Assembly (NCBI GenBank): GCA_964567595.1
Contig: CAZMNF010000010.1
Coordinates: 1 to 54,014, forward strand
DNA: 54,014 nt
Source: CAZMNF01 sp964567595
Lineage (GTDB): Bacteria > Bipolaricaulota > Bipolaricaulia > RBG-16-55-9
Direction: 5' to 3'
Shown here: in pieces, positions 26,124 through 31,699 of the stretch
How positions within the stretch are numbered: the first letter of the stretch is position 1
Layout of the letters: each line of letters opens with the position of its first letter
Notes under the pieces: generated by a model
Database searches by the model: none
Told to the model about the DNA's origin: nothing
The model's input: the letters and a program-made list of their open reading frames with translations, nothing else
Program-made: the position numbers and the translations under genes

Positions 26124-26402
26124 ATGCGGCCAACCGAGATCCGACTGACCGACGACCTCTGGGCGCTGCTGCAGGCGTCCAGCGACCCGGCGGAGACGAT
26201 CAAGGAGGCGCTCGGTAGCTATTTCCTGTGCCGGTGCGACCGACTGGCCGTGGTTCCCACCGACGCGCCCAAACGCGAAGTCCCGGTCGACGACATGGTC
26301 TTCCTCACCGCCGCTCGACGAGCCCACGAGGAGCAACGACCGACCGACATCGTGATCGCGGACGCGTTGCACTGGTTCCTCTCCGGCGAGCAGGTCGCGT
26401 AA
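26124..26402 (+). CDS. Small protein with two ribbon-helix-helix-like units
   Basis: 92 residues starting at the ATG with GGAAGGAGGAG upstream. Two segments have the same plan (short strand, then two helices): residues 3-36 (T-E-I-R-L-T-D-D-L-W) and 50-88 (R-E-V-P-V-D-D-M-V-F). Each resembles a ribbon-helix-helix unit, so this could be a one-chain version of a normally dimeric DNA-binding fold. This is pattern reading only, and I know no named family. No toxin-like partner lies beside it. The 256 bp upstream, shared with divergent ppc, show no good plus-strand promoter. Confidence 0.5.
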   Translation: MRPTEIRLTDDLWALLQASSDPAETIKEALGSYFLCRCDRLAVVPTDAPKREVPVDDMVFLTAARRAHEEQRPTDIVIADALHWFLSGEQVA

Positions 26403-26461
26403 AGAGCCCGTTGCCCCGTCCATGTTGTGGCAAGCGGGCAGCGCCCTTGTGCGTTTCCCGC

Positions 26462-26490
26462 TTGCTACCGTAACAGTGTTATGTTATGGT
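26462..26490 (+). promoter_or_regulatory. Promoter ahead of the small basic protein
   Basis: TTGCTA (26462-26467), a 17-nt spacer and TATGGT (26485-26490), in a locally AT-rich patch. The predicted start near 26497 gives a leader of about 16 nt before the ATG at 26513, with GGGGTGA as ribosome site. It may drive the whole set up to the bactofilin. Confidence 0.55.
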
Positions 26491-26512
26491 CACGTCGTCG
26501 GGGTGATGATCC

Positions 26513-26776
26513 ATGTTGCCACTGTTCTACATTCCCAAGCCGGGAAAACCGAATCTGGAACGCCATGGCGAGCGGTATCCGTTGTTGTGGCACGACGCGG
26601 AGGTTGATCGGACGATGCAGCGCCTGCGCGGTCAAGCGAGCCAGCGACAGCGCGTCGGCGATCGACGGGGCAACCTGCTCATCCGGTTCGGGTGCCGACT
26701 CAAGCGGGTGCCCGCCTCGGACGCCAACGCGTTGACCGACGCCCATCGCCCCTCGTCGGCCGCGACCGGCAAGTGA
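26513..26776 (+). CDS. Small basic protein of unknown function
   Basis: 87 residues, rich in Arg, His and Lys, with no membrane segment. I do not recognise it. The N-terminal third is P-rich (Y-I-P-K-P-G-K-P), the middle is a probable helix with many Arg and Gln, and the tail looks disordered. Support for it being a gene comes from its own promoter and ribosome site and from its place before yhbD on the same strand (87 bp gap). It could bind nucleic acid, but no motif shows this. Confidence 0.45.
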   Translation: MLPLFYIPKPGKPNLERHGERYPLLWHDAEVDRTMQRLRGQASQRQRVGDRRGNLLIRFGCRLKRVPASDANALTDAHRPSSAATGK

Positions 26777-26863
26777 ATCCCTTCGGCGAGTCGTTCCCGA
26801 CCGCCTTCTTGTCGGCGTGTCGCGTGACAACCCAGTTGAGCACGGGGGCACGAGGAGACGGCC

Positions 26864-27538
26864 ATGACCGCTGAGCAGAACGATTCAACCGCAAACGATT
26901 CCCTCATCGCCAAGAAGGACGTTCTGGAGCTCATGGGCATCTCCTACGGGCAGTTCTACCGCTGGAAGCGGAAGGGGCTGATTCCGGAAAGCTGGTTCAT
27001 GCGCAAAAGCACGTTCACCGGTCAGGAAACGTTCCTGCCGCGCGGGTTGGTTCTGGACCGCATCGAGGCGATCAAGGCGCTCAAGGACGACCACAGCCTG
27101 GAGGAGATCGCGGAGCTGCTGTCGCCGGAACCCGCCAAGCGGACGTTCCGCGGTGACGAGCTGCGCCAACAGGGCTGGGTCCGCCCCGCCACGCTGGATC
27201 GCTATCGCGCGCTCACCGGCGAAGCCGGGCCGTACCGCTTCCGCGACCTCGTGCTCATGGAGCTGATCGACGCATTGGAGCAGGACTACGGCCTGGAACG
27301 GACGTCGGTCGACCGGATGGTTGCCACGGTCTGGCACAGTCGCATCGACGTCGGCACCGAGGGCGCAGACTGGACGGTGTGTCTGTTGGAAACCCGCGGG
27401 GGCGAGAGGCTCGGGTGCCTGTCGCCGGGAGGAGAAATCCACGTCGAGCCCATGGCCACCGTGAGAACCCGAATCGCCATGGGGACGGTCTTGGAGCGAA
27501 CTCGACGGCGACTCAGCCAACGATGGGAGGCGCGATGA
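26864..27538 (+). CDS. yhbD: YhbD family (DUF4004) MerR-like regulator
   Basis: 224 residues. The N-terminal 75 match Bacillus YhbD: L-I-A-K-K-D-V-L-E-L-M-G-I-S-Y-G-Q-F-Y-R-W-K-R-K-G-L-I-P is broken here into L-I-A-K-K and S-Y-G-Q-F-Y-R-W-K-R-K, a MerR-type helix-turn-helix, followed by R-K-S-T-F-T-G-Q-E-T-F. A second helical region (about 100-150) and a C-terminal beta-rich part follow. In Bacillus subtilis yhbD precedes the bactofilin genes yhbE and yhbF, and here too a bactofilin follows, after a small membrane protein. The ribosome site is GAGGAG. It probably controls or assists bactofilin expression; that role is inferred from context. Confidence 0.85.
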   Translation: MTAEQNDSTANDSLIAKKDVLELMGISYGQFYRWKRKGLIPESWFMRKSTFTGQETFLPRGLVLDRIEAIKALKDDHSLEEIAELLSPEPAKRTFRGDELRQQGWVRPATLDRYRALTGEAGPYRFRDLVLMELIDALEQDYGLERTSVDRMVATVWHSRIDVGTEGADWTVCLLETRGGERLGCLSPGGEIHVEPMATVRTRIAMGTVLERTRRRLSQRWEAR

Positions 27539-27744
27539 TCGTGCTTCGGGATTTGGGGCGACTCTTGATCGCGGGAGCGTTCGTGTTCGTCGGGCTGCTG
27601 ATCACGGTCGGCATCCTGAAGCTTGCGGTCGTCTTGCTGGGCTTGCTCGTGCCCGTATTGTTCGGAGTTGGTGCCCTCTATCTGGGCTACCGTTGGTGGC
27701 GGCGTTACGGACACCGCCTGACGGGAAGGAGGCCGCGATGGTGA
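27535..27744 (+). CDS. Small two-helix membrane protein of the bactofilin operon
   Basis: 69 residues with two hydrophobic segments (about 8-30 and 32-52) and a basic C-terminus (R-W-W-R-R-Y-G, then R-R-P-R-W). The ATG overlaps the yhbD stop by 4 bp (ATGA) and the 3' end overlaps the bactofilin start by 7 bp, so translation of all three is coupled. No family is recognised. It could anchor the bactofilin polymer at the membrane through its positive tail; this is inference from position. Confidence 0.7.
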   Translation: MIVLRDLGRLLIAGAFVFVGLLITVGILKLAVVLLGLLVPVLFGVGALYLGYRWWRRYGHRLTGRRPRW

Positions 27745-28625
27745 AGGAACGGACGGAATCGAACGACCGTGCAGAGCGCGTCACGATCGCCGGATCGGGC
27801 CGCGTCAGCGGCGGGAGGTATCACAGCGTTGAGGTGTCCGGGGCCGGCGTCGTTGACGGTGACGTCTCGGCCGAGACGATCGTCGTGGCCGGATCCGGCA
27901 AGATCAAGGGCAGCGCCAAGGCCGACGAGATCAAGACCGCCGGCTCATGCCGCGTCAAGGGCGAGGTGCGCGCCGAGAAACTGCGCACGACGGGCTCCTG
28001 CGCGATCGACGGCGCCGTTTCAGTCGCCACCCTCAAGTGCTCCGGGTCGCAGCGCGTCGACGACAACGTCAATGCCGGCTACGTCAAGGTCAACGGCACC
28101 ATCCGGGCGAACGGCAACCTCGAGAGCGACGAGTTCGTCTCCGAGGGCTCGTTCAAGGTCGATGGGTTGTTATCCGGCGACGAGATTGCCGTCCAATTGG
28201 GCGGTACGTGTCAGGCCGCAGAGATCGGCGGCGAGCAGATCGAGGTGCGCAGCGGCGCGCACCGGAGCTTCGACTTGGACGCGGTCGCCGAGCGAACCGA
28301 GCACCGCGCTCGAGATGATCGCTGGACGTTCCTTGAGAGGAGCCTCGGCGTCGACATTGACTTGCGCAGGATGGCGCGCGGAATGGGCAAGCTTGGATCC
28401 AAGCTCGGCAACCTCGGGCTATCGATGACGGGCATCGGCGGCCACGGAACGCTGCGAGCCGAGTCCATCGAGGGCGACGAGATCTATCTGGAGTCGACCA
28501 TGGCAAAGATCGTTCGGGGGAAGCGGGTCCTGATTGGGCCCGGCTGCGAGATCGAACGCGTGGAATACGAGGACGAGGTTCGCGTCCATGAGGAAGCCAA
28601 GGTCGCAGAGTCGGAGCAGATGTAA
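27738..28625 (+). CDS. Bactofilin (polymer-forming cytoskeletal protein, YhbE/YhbF type)
   Basis: 295 residues. Residues about 15-185 consist of short repeats of alternating Gly, Val, Ile and Ala with conserved G-S-G or G-S-C turns (A-G-S-G-R-V, A-G-S-G-K-I, A-G-S-C-R-V, T-G-S-C-A-I), the right-handed beta-helix of bactofilins. A helical linker (200-235) precedes a second short beta-rich unit ending in V-R-G-K-R-V-L-I-G-P-G-C-E-I, as in YhbE/YhbF. Bactofilins form non-polar filaments at membranes and help place envelope or motility machinery. It has one long protein where Bacillus has two. GGAAGGAGG precedes the ATG. Confidence 0.87.
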   Translation: MVKERTESNDRAERVTIAGSGRVSGGRYHSVEVSGAGVVDGDVSAETIVVAGSGKIKGSAKADEIKTAGSCRVKGEVRAEKLRTTGSCAIDGAVSVATLKCSGSQRVDDNVNAGYVKVNGTIRANGNLESDEFVSEGSFKVDGLLSGDEIAVQLGGTCQAAEIGGEQIEVRSGAHRSFDLDAVAERTEHRARDDRWTFLERSLGVDIDLRRMARGMGKLGSKLGNLGLSMTGIGGHGTLRAESIEGDEIYLESTMAKIVRGKRVLIGPGCEIERVEYEDEVRVHEEAKVAESEQM

Positions 28626-28646
28626 GTTTTCTCATATCGTTCTTGC

Positions 28647-29609
28647 ATGATGATGGGAGCCATGCTGTCGGTCGAGCATCTGTGCAAGGTCTACCGCAGC
28701 CGGCGCCGCGGCAGCACCACGGCCGTTGACGACGTCAGTTTCGCCGTGGCGCCGAACGAGGTCGTCGGGCTTCTTGGGCCGAACGGCGCGGGCAAGACGA
28801 CGACAATCAAGTGCCTCTGCACGTTATTGATGCCCACGTCGGGACGCATCAGGGTCAACGGCGTGGATGTGCAGGCCGATCCGCACCCCGCGCTCCGCGC
28901 GATCGCGGCCGTCCTGGAGGGCAATCGCAACGTCTACTGGCGTCTCAATCCCGTGGAAAATTTGGAATTTTTCGCCGGCATCCAAGGGATTCCCATGCGT
29001 CGAGCACGGCCCTTAATCAACAACCTCATCGAGCTGTTCGACCTCGGCGACAAACGGAAAACGCCCGCGCGGATGCTCTCGCGGGGCATGCAGCAGAAGC
29101 TGGCGTTGGCCTGCGCCATGGTCAAGCAGACGGAGGTCCTGTTGCTGGACGAGCCGACGCTCGGCCTCGACGTCGAGACCTCCTACGAACTCCGGCAGAT
29201 CCTCAAGGACATGGCCCACCGTGGCGAGCGGACCATCCTGCTCTCCAGTCACGACATGCACGTCGTCCAGGACATCTGCGATCGCGTCATCGTGATCAAC
29301 AACGGACACATCGTCACCGACGATCGGGTAGCCAACCTTCTGGAGTTGTTCCGTGCCAAGGCCTACGAGTTTTCGGTCAGCGGCCATCTGAGCGCGACTC
29401 AGACGCGTCGCTTGAACGAGCAGTTTGAGATGATCGAGATTGAGCCGGACACCCATCGCAGTTCCATCCGCGTCGAGCTCATGGACGGGCAACGCTTTTA
29501 CGACCTCATCGACATTCTGCGCCAGGACGGCAGCATGATCGAGTCCATCGACCGCCGTGACCCGAACTTGGAGGAGATTTTCTTGCAGCTCGTGAGGGAG
29601 GAACGCTGA
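28647..29609 (+). CDS. ABC transporter ATP-binding protein
   Basis: 320-residue ATPase of an ABC-2 type exporter. Walker A G-P-N-G-A-G-K-T-T is at 44-52; the signature is L-S-R-G-M-Q-Q-K; Walker B V-L-L-L-D-E-P-T-L-G-L-D; switch His in S-S-H-D-M. A C-terminal domain of about 85 residues follows. The first ATG has a -10-like TATCGT at 28635-28640 only 6 nt upstream and no ribosome site; the ATG at 28662 has GGGAG close by, so the start is uncertain. It follows the bactofilin by 21 bp and may be part of the same operon. Confidence 0.9.
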   Translation: MMMGAMLSVEHLCKVYRSRRRGSTTAVDDVSFAVAPNEVVGLLGPNGAGKTTTIKCLCTLLMPTSGRIRVNGVDVQADPHPALRAIAAVLEGNRNVYWRLNPVENLEFFAGIQGIPMRRARPLINNLIELFDLGDKRKTPARMLSRGMQQKLALACAMVKQTEVLLLDEPTLGLDVETSYELRQILKDMAHRGERTILLSSHDMHVVQDICDRVIVINNGHIVTDDRVANLLELFRAKAYEFSVSGHLSATQTRRLNEQFEMIEIEPDTHRSSIRVELMDGQRFYDLIDILRQDGSMIESIDRRDPNLEEIFLQLVREER

Positions 29610-30385
29610 TGGCGACGCTCGTCATGCTCAAGGCGATGGTCAAGCGCTATCGCATCGAGCTACAGCGCTATTACCTCAACACGGCGTCGCTCGTCGCCAG
29701 CATCTACCTCCTCTTCGTCGCGATCTTCTTCGGCGGCCAATCGTTGGCGGGCGGTCCGGCGGAGTTCGGCAGCACAGCTGAAGGGCTCGTCGTCGGGTTT
29801 ATGATCTGGTTCCTGGCCGTCTTCGCCTACTCCGAGATGGCGTTCTCGCTCATGACCGAGGCCCAACAGGGAACGCTGGAACAGCTCACGATGTCGCCAT
29901 TGGGTTTGAAAAGCGTTCTGTTGGGACGATTGGGCGGAGCGCTGCTTTTCCAATTGGGCGTCACGGCGATCCTCTTGCTGCTGATGATGGCAACCACCGG
30001 CCATTGGCTGAACCTCGATCTCGTCAGCGTCCTGCCGCTGCTGCTCGTCACGATCGCGAGCGTCTTCGGGGTCGGCTTCATCATGGGCGGCCTGGCGCTC
30101 GTGTTTAAGCGCATCCAGGAGACGTTCCAAATCCTGCAGTTCGTGTTCGTCGGACTGATCGCCGCACCGATCGAATCGTTCCCCCTTTTGAAGTTTCTCC
30201 CGCTTTCATGGGGAACAGAGCTGATCTCGCGAGTGATGATCGGCGGCCAATCGATCGTTCAGATGCCAGCCGGGGACCTGCTGTTCCTGGTCGGCAACTC
30301 GGCATTCTACTTCGCGTTGGGCCTGCTTGTGTTCAGCTATTTCGAGAACGTCGCCCGGGATCGCGGGCTGCTCGGGCACTACTGA
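29609..30385 (+). CDS. ABC-2 type transporter permease
   Basis: 258 residues with six predicted membrane helices and the ABC-2 permease pattern: long amphipathic start, M-T-E-A-Q-Q-G-T-L-E-Q-L-T-M-S-P in the coupling region, and a P-L-S-W-G-T-E segment before the last helices. It shares one base with the stop of the ATPase gene, so they form one exporter. The substrate is unknown; this subfamily includes drug, lipid and polysaccharide exporters. It ends the bactofilin-region gene run. Confidence 0.88.
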   Translation: MATLVMLKAMVKRYRIELQRYYLNTASLVASIYLLFVAIFFGGQSLAGGPAEFGSTAEGLVVGFMIWFLAVFAYSEMAFSLMTEAQQGTLEQLTMSPLGLKSVLLGRLGGALLFQLGVTAILLLLMMATTGHWLNLDLVSVLPLLLVTIASVFGVGFIMGGLALVFKRIQETFQILQFVFVGLIAAPIESFPLLKFLPLSWGTELISRVMIGGQSIVQMPAGDLLFLVGNSAFYFALGLLVFSYFENVARDRGLLGHY

Positions 30386-30423
30386 TGACCACGGCATACG
30401 TCACGTCAATCCAGGATCGCCAC

Positions 30424-30445
30424 ACGGACTAAGCCGGCGGTCCGT
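30424..30445 (+). terminator. Possible terminator hairpin after the ABC exporter
   Basis: The stem ACGGAC / GTCCGT encloses a 10-nt loop, about 40 bp after the permease stop. No T-tract follows, so termination strength is doubtful. The remainder of 30386-30568 shows only the Uma2 promoter. Confidence 0.25.
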
Positions 30446-30521
30446 CGGATGAGCGGGCTATCTACAGTGGGCGAGAGAGATCGTCGGATAGGGGCAACGG
30501 CTTGCCGTGACGAACGCTGAT

Positions 30522-30549
30522 TTGAGCGAGCCGTCAGAACGCCTACAAT
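30522..30549 (+). promoter_or_regulatory. Promoter of the Uma2 and Mth938-like genes
   Basis: TTGAGC (30522-30527), a 16-nt spacer and TACAAT (30544-30549). The predicted start near 30556 leaves about 13 nt before the ATG at 30569, with AGGTG as ribosome site. Confidence 0.6.
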
Positions 30550-30568
30550 GAAACTCAGGTGATGCACT

Positions 30569-31132
30569 ATGGCCGCCACGGTCGACGTTCAGCGACGATC
30601 GTTCACCGTTGAGGAGTATTACGCGATGGCCGAGGCCGGCATTCTCTCCGAGGACGACCGCGTTGAACTGTTGAATGGAGAGATCGTGGAGATGTCGCCA
30701 ATTGGAAGCCGTCACGCTGCCTGTGTGGATCGACTCAACCGAAAGCTGAGTCAAACGGTGGGAAATGCCACCCTCGTCCGCGTCCAAAACCCGATTCGCT
30801 TGAGCGAGCACTCCGAACCCGAGCCGGATCTCGCACTGCTTGTTCCTCGGGATGACTTTTACGCCGAACGCCATCCCGAACCCGACGACGTGCTCCTTGT
30901 GGTGGAGGTCGCTGAAACGTCCGCGGAGTTCGACCGACAGGTCAAGCTGCCGCTCTATGCTCAAGCTGGTGTTCTTGAGGTCTGGCTGATCGACCTGGCC
31001 GAAGGCCGTGTCGAAACCTACCGTGATCCTTCACCATCCGGATACGGAGAGGTCCGACAACGGGAAAGCGGGGAGACCCTCTCTCTCAAAGCCCTTCCCG
31101 ATGTCACGATGTCAACCACCGAGATCGTCTAA
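30569..31132 (+). CDS. Uma2 family putative endonuclease
   Basis: 187-residue PD-(D/E)XK-fold protein of the Uma2 (DUF820) family. Visible: the family start with E-E-Y-Y-A-M-A-E-A-G-I-L, the E-P-D-L-A-L segment, V-V-E-V-A-E-T-S carrying the catalytic acid, and the Lys in R-Q-V-K-L-P-L-Y-A. The final part (E-V-W-L-I-D-L) is typical. These proteins are abundant in cyanobacteria and Chloroflexota and their targets are unknown. The gene has its own promoter and is followed after 21 bp by an Mth938-like gene. Confidence 0.85.
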   Translation: MAATVDVQRRSFTVEEYYAMAEAGILSEDDRVELLNGEIVEMSPIGSRHAACVDRLNRKLSQTVGNATLVRVQNPIRLSEHSEPEPDLALLVPRDDFYAERHPEPDDVLLVVEVAETSAEFDRQVKLPLYAQAGVLEVWLIDLAEGRVETYRDPSPSGYGEVRQRESGETLSLKALPDVTMSTTEIV

Positions 31133-31153
31133 CGCCACGGAGGTTCGCTTCGG

Positions 31154-31534
31154 ATGAAAGACGTTCTCCAACGCTCACCGCGCATCGAGCACCTCACGTG
31201 GGGACGGATTCGCCTCGACGACGGCTCCATCTACAAGGACGCCAAGCTTTTCCCTGGCGGCTCGCGAGCGTGGGACTGGACCGAGACAGGCACGCGCCAC
31301 TCGCCCGGGATCCAGCCCGCCGACGTCCGGGAGCTCATCGATCACGGCGCCGAGGTCGTCGTGCTCGCCCAAGGCGTCTACGAACGGCTCCAGGTCCGTT
31401 CGGCCACGATTCGGACGCTCGAAGACGACGGCATCGACGTCCATGTCGAGCCGACCGAGGCCGCCGTCGAGCGCTACAATCAGCTCCTTAACGAAGGACG
31501 CGCCGTCGGCGCGCTCATCCACTCCACTTGTTGA
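31154..31534 (+). CDS. Mth938-like (DUF498) domain protein
   Basis: 126-residue small soluble protein of the Mth938/NDUFAF3-like fold. Characteristic pieces are I-E-H-L-T-W-G-R-I near the start, Y-K-D-A-K-L-F-P-G-G, and I-D-H-G-A-E-V-V-V-L-A-Q-G-V. Eukaryotic relatives assist complex I assembly; bacterial roles are unknown. GGAGG lies about 10 nt before the ATG. It is probably cotranscribed with the Uma2 gene; the next gene, sucA, has its own promoter. Confidence 0.8.
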   Translation: MKDVLQRSPRIEHLTWGRIRLDDGSIYKDAKLFPGGSRAWDWTETGTRHSPGIQPADVRELIDHGAEVVVLAQGVYERLQVRSATIRTLEDDGIDVHVEPTEAAVERYNQLLNEGRAVGALIHSTC

Positions 31535-31645
31535 AGGCGTCGAGGGCGCGCCTTCGCCGCCGCCGCAGATCGAATAGCGTCCCGCGCGCGAGCGGACGTA
31601 AGCGAGCTCCTCCGACGATGGGGAACGAGCGTGATCTTCGGGCCT

Positions 31646-31673
31646 TTGAGATTCCGTCCCCAGTGCGTACAAT
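31646..31673 (+). promoter_or_regulatory. Promoter of sucA-sucB-lpd
   Basis: TTGAGA (31646-31651), a 16-nt spacer and TACAAT (31668-31673). The transcript should start near 31680, leaving about 20 nt of leader with a GGGGG ribosome site before the sucA ATG at 31700. Confidence 0.65.
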
Positions 31674-31699
31674 AGGGGTCGCACCGGCGGGGGATGACG

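Noticed and set aside
25868..26203. N-terminal extension of PEP carboxylase by about 110 codons
   Set aside because: The extension matches no PEP carboxylase start, and the family N-terminus begins at the ATG at 25867. It would also cover the promoter-like TAGAAT and part of the small plus-strand gene.
26124..26402. Antitoxin of a toxin-antitoxin pair
   Set aside because: The next frame (26513) has its own promoter, is separated by 110 bp and does not resemble a known toxin; RHH antitoxins usually overlap or abut the toxin gene.
30569..31132. Uma2 family gene as a mobile-element or restriction-system marker
   Set aside because: No methyltransferase, specificity subunit, transposase or inverted repeats flank it, and its base composition is like that of its neighbours.
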